A stretch of 64,000 nucleotides of DNA from Solimicrobium silvestre (GTDB taxonomy: Bacteria > Pseudomonadota > Gammaproteobacteria > Burkholderiales > Burkholderiaceae_D): the NCBI RefSeq assembly GCF_002976435.1, contig NZ_PUGF01000019.1, positions 1 through 64,000 on the forward strand, in the 5' to 3' direction. The translations under genes were made by a program, and so were the position numbers. Under the pieces are notes generated by a model that saw only the letters and a program-made list of their open reading frames with translations, ran no database searches and was not told the origin of the DNA. The first letter of the stretch is position 1. Each line of letters opens with the position of its first letter. Shown one piece after another: positions 14,913 to 24,175 of this stretch.

Positions 14913-16505
14913 TTGATCAGCAAACTCTACTATGCAGCCGCGCTACTGACCGTCGTAATTCTTGGCGGGTGTGCTTCTCTGCCTCCAGGCGCGGACTTTC
15001 CAAAAAACACATCGACAGCATTTGAGCATCCGGAAAATACGCTACTTGGCAAGAATTTCGACAAAGCAGCTCATGCAAATGCAGGTAACTCCGGATTTCG
15101 CATCATTCCAGTAGGAGCGGATGGATTTTTGATGAGAATGCAAATGATCAAGGCTGCGGAACACACTCTTGACCTGCAATATTACATTTTCCACGGTGAC
15201 GAAACGGGCCGTTTACTAACCGGCGCGATATTAAGCGCGGCTGACCGCGGGGTGCGTGTACGCATATTAATTGACGACGGCGAAACAGTTGATGGCGACG
15301 AGCAGATTTCAGTACTTGAAGCGCATCCTTCAATCGAGATCCGGATATTCAATCCCTTCAACTATCGCGGGCATATTCAATTTTTTCGAGCTACTGAGTT
15401 TATGTTCAATGCTGCTCGGCTTGACTACAGAATGCATAACAAACTACTTGTTATAGATAATTCAATTGCACTCATGGGTGGACGCAACATAGGAGATCAA
15501 TACTTTCAAATTGACCCTGAATCTCAATTTGCAGATGATGATCTGTTTGCCGCCGGCCCGATTACTCAACACCTCTCAATGACCTTCGATGAATACTGGA
15601 ACAATGCTCTATCAATACCAGTCAAGGCGCTTTCAAGCGAAACGCATTCACTGTTGGCATTAAACGATCACCGCCAAGAATTAAAAGAAGAAAGTCGTCA
15701 GTTGAAGGCCGATGGGGTTGACTATGTAAAGCAGATTGCTACCGGCGAACCTTTTAACGGGATTATTTCCGGTCGCTTGCCCTTGATCTGGGCGCACGCA
15801 CAATTGGTTTACGACAGCCCCGACAAGAAAAAAGTAGAAAGCGGTGCGATGGTGGGCAGACTAATGCAGCGCGAAGTGGCCAATGCGACGATCGAAGTGC
15901 AATCTGAGTTACTGATGATAACGCCGTACCTGATTCCGGGCAAAGAAGGAATGCAGTTATTCAAGGATCTGCGCCAGCGCCATGTTCATGTGCGTATTCT
16001 GACCAACTCGCTTGAATCATCAGCAATGCTGCTAGCGCAGGCTGGCTATATGCATTACCGAAAACCGCTACTTGAAGATGGTGTGGAACTTTATGAAATT
16101 CGCGCTCTTTTGGAGAACAGTAAAGGTAGTGGTCAAACACCGGTCATATCGCGCTATGGAAATTACTCATTACATGGAAAGCTCTTTGTATTAGATCGAA
16201 AAAGGTTGTTCATCGGCTCAATGAACTTCGATCAACGCTCAATGCATCTCAATACGGAAATTGGGCTGATCATCGACAGCCCCGAGCTCGCTCAACAAGT
16301 TGCAGCGCGCTTTGAAGCAATGGTGCAACCGGGAAATGCATACAGACTGACATTGAGTACTGATAATGCCGCAAGTCAAAATATTGTTTGGCATACGCAA
16401 ATAAATAAAGAACCCGTTGAATACGATATAGAACCTGCGCGGACAAATTGGCAACGATTCAAAGTTACTATTTTATCGTTGCTTCCGCTGGATAGTGAGC
16501 TTTGA
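14913..16505 (+). CDS. Phospholipase D-family lipoprotein (cardiolipin synthase-like)
   Basis: The protein (about 530 residues) has a lipoprotein signal (ISKLYYAAALLTVVILGGC, lipobox LGGC) and two PLD/HKD motifs, HNKLLVID and HGKLFVLD. These mark an enzyme that transfers phosphatidyl groups through a phospho-histidine. The closest functional class is ClsC/YmdC-like cardiolipin synthases and related periplasmic PLD lipoproteins. The GGAGA at 14902-14906 fits best with the TTG at 14913; ATG 14907 and TTG 14886 are alternatives. The loops DETGRLLTGAILSAADRGVR and SMNFDQRSMHLNTEIG are typical of the family. The exact lipid product is not established. Confidence 0.85.
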   Translation: MISKLYYAAALLTVVILGGCASLPPGADFPKNTSTAFEHPENTLLGKNFDKAAHANAGNSGFRIIPVGADGFLMRMQMIKAAEHTLDLQYYIFHGDETGRLLTGAILSAADRGVRVRILIDDGETVDGDEQISVLEAHPSIEIRIFNPFNYRGHIQFFRATEFMFNAARLDYRMHNKLLVIDNSIALMGGRNIGDQYFQIDPESQFADDDLFAAGPITQHLSMTFDEYWNNALSIPVKALSSETHSLLALNDHRQELKEESRQLKADGVDYVKQIATGEPFNGIISGRLPLIWAHAQLVYDSPDKKKVESGAMVGRLMQREVANATIEVQSELLMITPYLIPGKEGMQLFKDLRQRHVHVRILTNSLESSAMLLAQAGYMHYRKPLLEDGVELYEIRALLENSKGSGQTPVISRYGNYSLHGKLFVLDRKRLFIGSMNFDQRSMHLNTEIGLIIDSPELAQQVAARFEAMVQPGNAYRLTLSTDNAASQNIVWHTQINKEPVEYDIEPARTNWQRFKVTILSLLPLDSEL

Positions 16506-16829
16506 GAAATTAGTGAATAGTTAAAATAGTTAATTTAATACTGATGATGAAATATAGAAGTAAATCCGGATGCCGACGTTAAATTGCCCCATAGTCCAAC
16601 GCTGAACTGCCTCACATTCATAAAGCGCCCCTTCGCAAGTACTGACAATCGGTTTTGATCCCCTACCCGAAGCATCAGCATTTCATCGCTAGCATATTCC
16701 TATGCGGCAGATTCACCGCAAACCGCCGTAACAACACCACTTGCCAATTCGCTTTACTTTCAATATAGTTTCTCGATTGCAAAGAATATCAGCGCCTTGC
16801 AGGTTAAGGTTATCGCCAACAACACCCCC
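16506..16829. other. Intergenic stretch, no gene seen
   Basis: The segment gttaaattgccccatagtcc at 16579-16598 and the bases after it look like the end of an old insertion sequence, but no transposase frame or paired terminal repeat is present. The rest should hold the promoter of the DsbA-like gene. Confidence 0.3.
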
Positions 16830-17510
16830 ATGAAGACAAAACCAACTATGCACAACACAAATCCAGCGCGCCGTGCCGCTATCACTAAACTAGCTATTGG
16901 CCTTACCGGTGCCTGGTTGGCGCCACAATTAGTGCTGGCACAGGAACAATTCGTGGCAGGCAAAGATTACCAGGCGATAGCGACTCCATTTGCAACCGAA
17001 GTAGCGGCTGGCAAGATCGAGGTGCGCGAGTTTTTTGGTTATTGGTGTCCGCATTGCAATGCATTCGACCCACACCTGAATGAATGGGCTGGCAAACAAA
17101 AATCCGATGTTGCGCTCACTCATACGCCTTGGGCCTGGCAAGAATCGCAAATTCCCTTTCAACGGCTGTTTTATGCGTTAGAAGTAGCCGGGAAAGAAAA
17201 AGAATTACGCAGCAAGGTTTTTGAAAGCATGTTCAAAGACCATCTCCGTCTTGAATCCGTTGACGCGCAAGTTGATTGGGCCAGTAAACATGGCATTGAT
17301 GCGCAGCAATTCCGCGCTCTGCTTGACTCGTTTTCTGTAGTAACCAACCTACGCAAGGGAACACAGTTAGCAAAAACGGCTGGTATTAAGGGCGTTCCAT
17401 CCTTGGTTATCAACGGTAAATACCTGGTTACTAACGACGACAACCCACTCGGAACGATGGATTACCTGATCAATCTGGAACGCAAACTTGCCTCAAATAA
17501 AGCTAAATAA
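16830..17510 (+). CDS. dsbA: Thiol:disulfide interchange protein DsbA
   Basis: This is a periplasmic thioredoxin-fold oxidase that donates disulfides to exported proteins. The signal segment contains an Arg-Arg pair and a hydrophobic core (ARRAAITKLAIGLTGAWLAP), ending before QEQFVAGKDY. The active site FFGYWCPHCNAFDP (CPHC) lies about residue 73, and the cis-proline loop GIKGVPSLVINGKY near residue 190. The G-K-D-Y-x-x-I opening is typical of betaproteobacterial DsbA. The start is uncertain: ATG 16830 and ATG 16848 both lack a good ribosome binding site. The Arg-Arg could mean Tat export; that is an inference. Confidence 0.9.
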   Translation: MKTKPTMHNTNPARRAAITKLAIGLTGAWLAPQLVLAQEQFVAGKDYQAIATPFATEVAAGKIEVREFFGYWCPHCNAFDPHLNEWAGKQKSDVALTHTPWAWQESQIPFQRLFYALEVAGKEKELRSKVFESMFKDHLRLESVDAQVDWASKHGIDAQQFRALLDSFSVVTNLRKGTQLAKTAGIKGVPSLVINGKYLVTNDDNPLGTMDYLINLERKLASNKAK

Positions 17511-17926
17511 ACGCATTATTTCCAGCGCACGCTAACCAGGCAACCAGCCCTATTCCTTTATTGCAAGGAGCAGGGCTGTCAACGAATTACGCCATACCGT
17601 GCTACACCATTTAAAAAGACGCAACGTCTGGTTAAATACCGATTGAATTATTACAAACCTTGCAAAAACAATATTTATTCAAATATTACTCATTAGAATC
17701 ACTTTCCCAATAAGTCAGATTTACCAGAAAGCTGTCAAAAATCAGCAACTAAACTTGCGTAAACTGGGTTTGTTTGAAAATTGCCGCTTAGGTATTCTTA
17801 GTTTGCATGCGAATCAAGAACGTCGCTGCGCGGGAGAGCGGATGAGTCACTCAAGCTCCTCCCGTCTATAAAAATCAGCACTATCAAATTAGTGATGGCG
17901 GTTATCCGTCTAAACCAAGGTAATGT
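17511..17926. other. Intergenic stretch with a stem-loop after dsbA
   Basis: A compound stem agccct (17546-17551) / agggct (17572-17577), with tcctt/aagga inside, is the likely terminator region of dsbA, although a T run is lacking. The remaining approximately 350 bases are AT-rich and hold the puuD promoter. No gene is seen. Confidence 0.4.
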
Positions 17927-18715
17927 ATGTTGAAAAAAAATACCCAACACGAAAAAGTTAGCCATCGTAAGCCAGTTGTATTGATGTCGATGGGCGCACA
18001 AGAACGCAAAGGCCATGACTATCAGGTGATGACCGTCAAATATATCAAGCCCTTAGCTGAACATGCCGGTTGCGTTCCCCTACTTGCCCCAACTTGCTGC
18101 GGCAGTGAAGATATTGAACAGTATTTATCGATGGTAGATGGCGTCTACCTCACCGGTGCAGGTAGCAATATTGATCCGGCGCTCTACGGGCAAGAAAACT
18201 TAACGCCAGATAAACAGCAAGACCCTAATCGCGACAACTTTGATATTCCCTTAATTCATGCAGCACTAAAAATGGGCTTACCTATTTTTGCTATCTGTCG
18301 CGGCATGCAAGAGCTCAACGTGGCTCTGGGCGGTGATCTTCATCAAAAACTTTACGCCGAACCCAACATGCTTGACCATCGTGAAGATGGTGATGAATCG
18401 GTGGATGAGCAATATGCCGATGCGCACCAAGTGCGTCTGGTTTCCAATAGTTGGCTTTCTAAGCTACTTGAAGCAGAAGAAATTCCGGTGAATTCGCTAC
18501 ATGGTCAGAGTATTAAAACCTTAGGGGCGGGAGTTCAAGTTTTGGCTCACGCGGAAGACGGCGCTATTGAAGCAATTCATTTACCGGAGGTGGAGCAATT
18601 TACTTTGGGAGTGCAATGGCATCCAGAATGGAAGGCGGCGCAAAATCCGAATTCAATAAAAATATTTGCCGCTTTTGGTGATGCTTGCCGCTTGCAAGTT
18701 CAGGCTCGTTCGTAG
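17927..18715 (+). CDS. puuD: Gamma-glutamyl-gamma-aminobutyrate hydrolase (PuuD-like)
   Basis: The 262-residue class I amidotransferase-fold hydrolase is of the peptidase C26 type. The nucleophile elbow is FAICRGMQELNVALGG (Cys about residue 123), and the catalytic His/Glu are in GVQWHPEW. The loop DGVYLTGAGSNIDPALYG is the family's oxyanion region. In the Puu pathway PuuD releases GABA from gamma-glutamyl-GABA, the last glutamylated intermediate of putrescine breakdown. It is followed on the same strand by another amidotransferase and a PuuB-like oxidase. PuuA and PuuC are not in the window. Confidence 0.88.
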   Translation: MLKKNTQHEKVSHRKPVVLMSMGAQERKGHDYQVMTVKYIKPLAEHAGCVPLLAPTCCGSEDIEQYLSMVDGVYLTGAGSNIDPALYGQENLTPDKQQDPNRDNFDIPLIHAALKMGLPIFAICRGMQELNVALGGDLHQKLYAEPNMLDHREDGDESVDEQYADAHQVRLVSNSWLSKLLEAEEIPVNSLHGQSIKTLGAGVQVLAHAEDGAIEAIHLPEVEQFTLGVQWHPEWKAAQNPNSIKIFAAFGDACRLQVQARS

Positions 18716-18748
18716 CATTTTTTTTGATTTACTCCTTAGAATCACAAC

Positions 18749-19468
18749 ATGAAACCAGTTTTAATCATCCAGCAAGTAGTACTTGATACCGCAGATTACT
18801 TTATCGATTTTTTAGCAACGCAAAACATCCCATTTGAGCTTCGCCAAATGCACGCTGGCGAGTTACCGCCCGCCTCCATTTTTGGCTACTCTGGTTACTG
18901 CATGTTGGGCGGCCCGATGAGCGTCAACGATGAAGAAAATTTTCCTTATCTGCGCCAACAAAAAGCCTTGGTACGTGAAGCACTGGCGGCAGGTGTTCCG
19001 ATGATCGGGCATTGTTTAGGCGGCCAGTTAATGAGTACTGCGCTAGGTGGCACCGTGACGACAACGGCATTGCCGGAAATAGGTTGGAGTTCAATCCAGG
19101 TAACCGACACGCAAGCTGCGCAAGACTGGTTTGGTGGTCACAGCACGTTTGATATGTTCCAGTGGCATAACGAAACCTTCTCCATTCCCCACGGTGCCAA
19201 GCTGATCGCCAGCAGCGCCCATTGCCCGCATCAGGCTTTTATTATTGGCGACAAACACATCGCCATGCAGTTTCATTGCGAAGTGAAGCACAGCAAAGTC
19301 CGGCATTGGGCAATAGAAGAAAAAGCCGATATTGACGCACTACAGCATTTAGCCAGCGTGCAATCATCTGACTCTATTGTGGAAACGCTGAACCAACGCA
19401 TTCCGGCCAGCAATGCCATGGCCCATATTATTTATAGCCGCTGGATTCGATCTTTGACGGATATCTAA
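18749..19468 (+). CDS. Class I glutamine amidotransferase-like protein
   Basis: The 239-residue protein has the triad elements of class I GATases: nucleophile in MIGHCLGGQLMSTALGG (Cys about residue 90), and the His in a modified AMQFHCEV loop in place of QFHPE. Stand-alone proteins of this type resemble the glutaminase half of GMP synthase and act as amidases or on gamma-glutamyl compounds. It begins 33 bases after puuD and lies before a puuB-like gene, so a role with gamma-glutamylated polyamines is likely. The Pro-to-Cys change in the His loop is unusual and might alter activity. Substrate not known. Confidence 0.8.
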   Translation: MKPVLIIQQVVLDTADYFIDFLATQNIPFELRQMHAGELPPASIFGYSGYCMLGGPMSVNDEENFPYLRQQKALVREALAAGVPMIGHCLGGQLMSTALGGTVTTTALPEIGWSSIQVTDTQAAQDWFGGHSTFDMFQWHNETFSIPHGAKLIASSAHCPHQAFIIGDKHIAMQFHCEVKHSKVRHWAIEEKADIDALQHLASVQSSDSIVETLNQRIPASNAMAHIIYSRWIRSLTDI

Positions 19469-19518
19469 TAACTATTTCCTGAATTACGCAAACGAACTAT
19501 TCAATCCCAAGGTGTTTT

Positions 19519-20802
19519 ATGTCTTCAATTCCACATGCGGCTTCTTACTATGCCGACTCAGCCAACCCATCGCCAGATCGACCATCGCTGCTAGCCGCAA
19601 TTGAAGCCGACATTTGTATTATCGGTGCCGGTTATACCGGTTTAAGTGCTGGCCTTCATTTGGCTGAAGCCGGTTTTAAAGTGGTGATATTGGAACAGGC
19701 TAAAGTCGGCTGGGGTGCGTCTGGTCGTAATGGCGGCCAGATTGTGCATAGCTATTCGCGTGACATTGATGTGATTGAAGCCAATTACGGTAAAGAGAAT
19801 GCTAAGCCTTTAGCTGAAATGATGTTTGAAGGCGCAAAAATAATCCGTGAGCGCGTTACTAAATATAATATTCAGTGTGATTTAAAAACTGGCGGCGTGT
19901 ATGCGGCATTGACCAAGAAAAAAATCAACGCGCTCGAAGAGCAAAAAGCATTATGGGAAAAATGGGGCAATACCGATTTAACCTTGATTGATAACCGTGA
20001 CGAGATCAAAAGCGTTGTCAACACCGATCGTTATCAGGCAATTTTAGTAGATAAATCCGGCGGGCATTTTCACCCATTAAATCTGACCTTAGGGGAAGCC
20101 GCCGCAATTGAACAGCATGGCGGCGTGATTTATGAAAACAGTGCTGTCATCAACATTGAACGCGGTACAAATCCGGTAGTACATACCGCGCTGGGTCAGG
20201 TTAAAGCCAAATTTGTGATTGTGGCATGCAACGCGTACATCGGCGACCTTGAACCTAAATTAGCCAAAATGGCTATGCCATGCGGTACGCAAGTCATTAC
20301 CACGGAACCGTTAGGACGGCTTGCAGATGAACTCATTCCATCCGATTACTGCGTGGAAGATAATAATTTCCTGCTTGATTACTACCGCTTATCGGGCGAC
20401 AAACGCTTAATTTTTGGCGGCGGTGTGATTTACGGTGCGCGTGATCCCTCCCACATCGAGGCTATTCTTCGCCCTAATATGTGCAAAGTTTTTCCGCAAC
20501 TTAAAAACGTCAAGATTGATTACAGCTGGACGGGCAACTTCTTGCTGACGTTATCGCGCATGCCGGAAGTCGGTAAATTATCCGACAACATTTATTACTC
20601 ACAAGGCTGCTCAGGACACGGCATAACCTTCACGCATTTAATCGGACGCTTGCTGTCAGAAGCGATTCGGGGCCAGGCTGAACGATTCTCAGCCTTTGAA
20701 CGTTTGCCGCATTATCCTTTCCCAGGTGGGCGTTTATTCCGAGTTCCACTCACCGCCATGGGCGCGGCCTGGTACGATTTACGGGATCGTTTAGGCGTTT
20801 AA
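19519..20802 (+). CDS. puuB: FAD-dependent oxidoreductase, gamma-glutamylputrescine oxidase-like
   Basis: The 427-residue flavoenzyme of the DAO family starts with a substrate-side extension (PHAASYYADSANP) and then the FAD-binding loop ICIIGAGYTGLSAGLHLAEAG (about residues 34-54). The signature GWGASGRNGGQIVHSYSRD follows, and near the C-terminus the family's GCSGHGITFTHLIGRLLSEA. PuuB oxidises gamma-glutamylputrescine to the aldehyde with release of ammonia and peroxide. The context with PuuD supports this, but related members oxidise other amines, so the substrate is inferred. It starts 50 bases after the amidotransferase gene, consistent with one operon. Confidence 0.82.
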   Translation: MSSIPHAASYYADSANPSPDRPSLLAAIEADICIIGAGYTGLSAGLHLAEAGFKVVILEQAKVGWGASGRNGGQIVHSYSRDIDVIEANYGKENAKPLAEMMFEGAKIIRERVTKYNIQCDLKTGGVYAALTKKKINALEEQKALWEKWGNTDLTLIDNRDEIKSVVNTDRYQAILVDKSGGHFHPLNLTLGEAAAIEQHGGVIYENSAVINIERGTNPVVHTALGQVKAKFVIVACNAYIGDLEPKLAKMAMPCGTQVITTEPLGRLADELIPSDYCVEDNNFLLDYYRLSGDKRLIFGGGVIYGARDPSHIEAILRPNMCKVFPQLKNVKIDYSWTGNFLLTLSRMPEVGKLSDNIYYSQGCSGHGITFTHLIGRLLSEAIRGQAERFSAFERLPHYPFPGGRLFRVPLTAMGAAWYDLRDRLGV

Positions 20803-21132
20803 CTAATGGCTTACCGAAGTAGAAAATACGTTTAGCACGACTACTCCGGCAACAATCAGCGCAACGCCAATCACACCCGGCAAATCCAATTTTTGCTGAT
20901 AAAGAAAATAACTAACAACGACAATTAACACCACGCCTATGCCTGACCACAAGGCATAGGCAATGCCCACCGAGATCGTTTTTAGGGTGAGTGATAGAAA
21001 GTAAAACGCGATGCAATAACCAACTATTACCACCAGCGAAGGGATCAAACGCTGAAAACCGTCACTGGCTTTTAAAAATGAAGTGGCAATCACTTCGGCG
21101 AGAATGGCAACGCCAAGATAAACATAGTGCAT
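20803..21132 (-). CDS. Small multidrug resistance (SMR) efflux protein
   Basis: The 109-residue protein has the four-helix layout of EmrE/SugE-type exporters. The first helix, YVYLGVAILAEVIATSFLKASDG, carries the essential Glu at position 13 (EmrE E14) that couples proton import to cation export. The signature YALWSGIGVVLIVV is present in helix 3. It acts as an antiparallel dimer in the inner membrane and expels quaternary ammonium compounds or polyamine-like cations. It lies tail to tail with the puuB-like gene with no gap, so the two transcripts must overlap. A polyamine-export role is only suggested by this neighbour. Confidence 0.88.
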   Translation of the reverse strand: MHYVYLGVAILAEVIATSFLKASDGFQRLIPSLVVIVGYCIAFYFLSLTLKTISVGIAYALWSGIGVVLIVVVSYFLYQQKLDLPGVIGVALIVAGVVVLNVFSTSVSH

Positions 21133-21204
21133 AACGGCATCTTTCTGGATGAATTAGATTAAACTAGACTGATTTGAAAACTAGCAGTGTAACCTTAGCC
21201 AAGT

Positions 21205-21630
21205 ATGCCAAACCGACCTTCCACAGTGTTTATTTTTCCGTCCATTAAATTAGAAAAATTCGGTTCGCCTTTAGTGCAATGGATATTGATCTTCATTTTG
21301 AGTCTGGCATTTGCATCAGGCGCAATCACCGGTTATTTTGAAGCACGTCACGCGCTTGAGCCGCTCTGGTCTGACTATGCGACCAACATTTTATTAATCA
21401 TTCTCACGCTTAGCTGGTATCACGTTGACAGCAATGATCGGCGCTATGACCGTAATATCTGGCTAAATATGCTGATACTTGGCCTCGCCATCATCGGCAT
21501 TCCCTTCTACCTGATCCGTAGTCGAGTTCAAGGTAAAAAGCTCGCCGCCATCGGCTGGCTAATCGTTTTTACATGCCTATTTACGAGTTTAAATTTGCTG
21601 GGAACAGCATTGATGGGCTGGTTGGTGTAA
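21205..21630 (+). CDS. Four-helix membrane protein, unknown
   Basis: This 141-residue protein has about four transmembrane segments (residues near 26-45, 62-78, 86-104 and 115-137) and a polar central stretch YHVDSNDRRYDRNIW. The short stretch IGIPFYLIRSRVQGKK is typical of small unknown membrane proteins of Burkholderiales. No enzyme or transport motif is seen. Its gene diverges from the SMR gene with about 70 bases between, so the two may share a promoter region. Function unknown. Confidence 0.6.
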   Translation: MPNRPSTVFIFPSIKLEKFGSPLVQWILIFILSLAFASGAITGYFEARHALEPLWSDYATNILLIILTLSWYHVDSNDRRYDRNIWLNMLILGLAIIGIPFYLIRSRVQGKKLAAIGWLIVFTCLFTSLNLLGTALMGWLV

Positions 21631-21706
21631 AGCAATAACGGGAAGTCATTGAATACGTTAACAGTTTTCAAAAATAGGGGGAGTATATAAAACACCCCCT
21701 TATTTA

Positions 21707-21877
21707 TTAATGCCGTTCAGATAAGCGAATAAACTGTGTAACGTCATTCCCGCGCAGGTGCACGAAGGAAGTGCCATTACTGTTCAATTTATGAGCTCTT
21801 GGATTCCCGCCTGCGCGGGAATGACGTTAATGAAGGAATAGCTTTTTAACGTGTAGAGCTTAACTGAACGGCATTAC
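21707..21877. repeat. Nested inverted-repeat element of 171 bp
   Basis: The outer arms (21707-21726 and 21858-21877) match at 18 of 20 positions: ttaatgccgttcagataagc against the complement of gcttaactgaacggcattac. The inner arms are perfect over 20 bases: taacgtcattcccgcgcagg (21739-21758) and cctgcgcgggaatgacgtta (21810-21829). The inner motif with cattcccgcgcagg is the kind of dispersed GC-rich palindrome (REP/MITE-like) found in many beta- and gammaproteobacteria. It lies between two convergent genes and could terminate both. Confidence 0.75.
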
Positions 21878-21895
21878 CCCTTATTCCTACTATTT

Positions 21896-24175
21896 TTAAC
21901 TAGAATTCACCGCATTGTTTCTATTCTTTGCTTCATACATCGCAGCATCTGCGGCCTTAAGAATTGTGTCAGGATCGTCTTCATTGAAGAATAACTTGAT
22001 CCCGATGCTGGCAGATCCTTGATGCATGATTTCACCAAACACATACTCCGTATTCAACACATTGTGAATCTTGTCTGCCACGAACTCAGCATATTCCTGT
22101 GCTTGCTCGAACTGTGAGTTCAACTCCATCAACAGCACAACAAATTCATCGCCGCCGAGGCGCGCGACGGTGTCCGACTCACGCACGACATGCGTTAAGC
22201 GCTTGGCGACTTCGATCAGCAGTTGATCGCCCGCATTATGTCCATGGGTATCATTCAAGACTTTGAACTTATTCAGGTCGAGAAATAACACCGCCGCATG
22301 GCTGTTATGACGTTTGTTAACGCGTATCGCCTGCCCTATCCTGTCCATGAGCAGACGGCGGTTTGGAAGGCCTGTCAACGCATCATGGAAGGCTTGCTCA
22401 CGCAGTTCATCTTCAAGCCGCTTGCGCGTGGTGATGTCGCGAAACACCACAGTAGCCGCATGGCCGCCACCTTGCAGATTCAAAATCGGACTGACCGTGT
22501 ATTCAACGGGAAAACAGGAACCGTCTCTCTTCCAGAACACGTCATTGTCAATATGCCTCACCTGCCCATCTTGCAAGGTGGCATAAATTGGGCAATCCTC
22601 AACAGGAAAGTCGCTGCGATCAGCATGATGATGGTGAATGGTTGCGTGGGCCATCCGCCCAAGAATATTATCGTCCTGCCACCCAAGCATGACTAAGGAT
22701 GCGTCATTCTCAAGAAGGATAATTCCTTTTTCATTCACCACATGAACACCTTCCTTCATTGAGCGAAGAATATTTTCCAACATTGAGTTAATGCGCTTGA
22801 TCTCCGTCAAATCAACAAACTGGATCAGCAGATGCGTTGCGTCATGAAGTTGAGTCGGTAGAATCCGGCATTCCGCGATAATGTCTTTGCCAAACGCGGT
22901 CATCATGCGCACTTCGCATTTCTGCAGGCTGTTATTGGTGAGCGCGGCCAGGCAGCCATCCAACAAGCCGGATGTTTGCCAAGTGGTGATATGCCGGAAA
23001 TTTTTAGAAAGCAATACTTCGCTCGATGCGCCAACCAACTGAGTCAGAGCCTCGTTGACTTTGACGCATTGTCCGTCTACGGTATACACCCCAATTGGGA
23101 GTGGCGAATTCAACAAAATAGCCTCGTTGAACTTAAGCACCTCCGTCAGTTTATCGGTCGTGGCTTCAAGATCGCCGATGACGTTTAGCTTGCGTATCTG
23201 CTCCCGATAAATCAGGTAGAAACTCAATAAAATGATCGAAGCAAAAAAACCGGTAACTATCCATGCTTTTTTAACTTCAAGCTGCCAATTGGACAGCGCA
23301 TCATCGATAGATAGGCCGACAATCAGGCTCATTGCTTGTCCGGAAATTCGCTGAAAATAAAACGAGCGTTCAACGTGATCGAGGACCGAATTCGTTATAT
23401 AAGAGCCGGACTGTGCGCCAGCCTTATCCAGTGCTTCCAGGGTCGGCGAGTTAATCTTGCTGCCCATGATTTGCATATCCTGCTTGCCATGTGCATAACG
23501 GACAATCACATTCATGTGATTATCTCTAAGCACGAAGGCGTCATTTTCGTTGAGCTTCATTTCTTTACCGGAAAGTCGCTCAGTCATTCCATCCAGTGCA
23601 ATGGAACCATACACAATTCCACCGAATTGACCATCTGGCAAATTAAATCGGCGCGCACAGATCAGCACCCATTTTTTGCTGTAACGCCCCATAACCGGTT
23701 CGGAAATCACCATTCCAGCATCAGGATTAATCATAAGTTGTAAAAAATACTCACGATCGGCCACATTGACTTTTTCGGATCGGTTTCCTTTTATGCCAAA
23801 TATCACATCTCCCGATGCGTTAGTCGCACTTAACAAGATCAGTGATGGAACTCTACTCTGCAATTCAAGCAACTCCGCATTAAGTTCACGACCATCAAAA
23901 CCTTTAGATTGCTGCTGCCGAATATGATCTGTCGCAGCGAGTAGAGTGAGATTGATATTCTGGAAGGAGCCAGCAATACTTGCGGCTAACGTTGCGCCTA
24001 AATCTTGCGCACTTAACCGGGTACGCTCCAACTGCTGTTCACGACTGGCTTGCAAGCTGTTTAATTGAAAAACAATAGCTAGGGCGATCAGTATCAGGGG
24101 CGTGGCAATTTGCAAAAAAAGGCTGGTTCTGGTAGTGGAATTCAACCATAAACTCAGGGTTGATTTTGCATGCAT
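21896..24175 (-). CDS. Membrane sensor diguanylate cyclase (Cache-PAS-PAS-GGDEF)
   Basis: The protein (759 residues from ATG 24175; an upstream ATG at 24220 would add 15) has two membrane helices (about 15-40 and 305-330) enclosing a periplasmic Cache-like sensor with RSEKVNVADREYF. A PAS (about 365-475), a second PAS (about 480-600) and a GGDEF domain follow. The active site RLGGDEF is intact (GGDEF at about 674), and RESD five residues before it forms the inhibitory I-site that binds c-di-GMP. It should make c-di-GMP in response to an external ligand. The first PAS closely resembles that of the kinase encoded at 49683-51092. Confidence 0.9.
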   Translation of the reverse strand: MHAKSTLSLWLNSTTRTSLFLQIATPLILIALAIVFQLNSLQASREQQLERTRLSAQDLGATLAASIAGSFQNINLTLLAATDHIRQQQSKGFDGRELNAELLELQSRVPSLILLSATNASGDVIFGIKGNRSEKVNVADREYFLQLMINPDAGMVISEPVMGRYSKKWVLICARRFNLPDGQFGGIVYGSIALDGMTERLSGKEMKLNENDAFVLRDNHMNVIVRYAHGKQDMQIMGSKINSPTLEALDKAGAQSGSYITNSVLDHVERSFYFQRISGQAMSLIVGLSIDDALSNWQLEVKKAWIVTGFFASIILLSFYLIYREQIRKLNVIGDLEATTDKLTEVLKFNEAILLNSPLPIGVYTVDGQCVKVNEALTQLVGASSEVLLSKNFRHITTWQTSGLLDGCLAALTNNSLQKCEVRMMTAFGKDIIAECRILPTQLHDATHLLIQFVDLTEIKRINSMLENILRSMKEGVHVVNEKGIILLENDASLVMLGWQDDNILGRMAHATIHHHHADRSDFPVEDCPIYATLQDGQVRHIDNDVFWKRDGSCFPVEYTVSPILNLQGGGHAATVVFRDITTRKRLEDELREQAFHDALTGLPNRRLLMDRIGQAIRVNKRHNSHAAVLFLDLNKFKVLNDTHGHNAGDQLLIEVAKRLTHVVRESDTVARLGGDEFVVLLMELNSQFEQAQEYAEFVADKIHNVLNTEYVFGEIMHQGSASIGIKLFFNEDDPDTILKAADAAMYEAKNRNNAVNSS

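Noticed and set aside
22298-23743. Long plus-strand frames inside the diguanylate cyclase gene
   Set aside because: They are antisense shadows of a strongly coding minus-strand gene, with no ribosome binding site and no domain.
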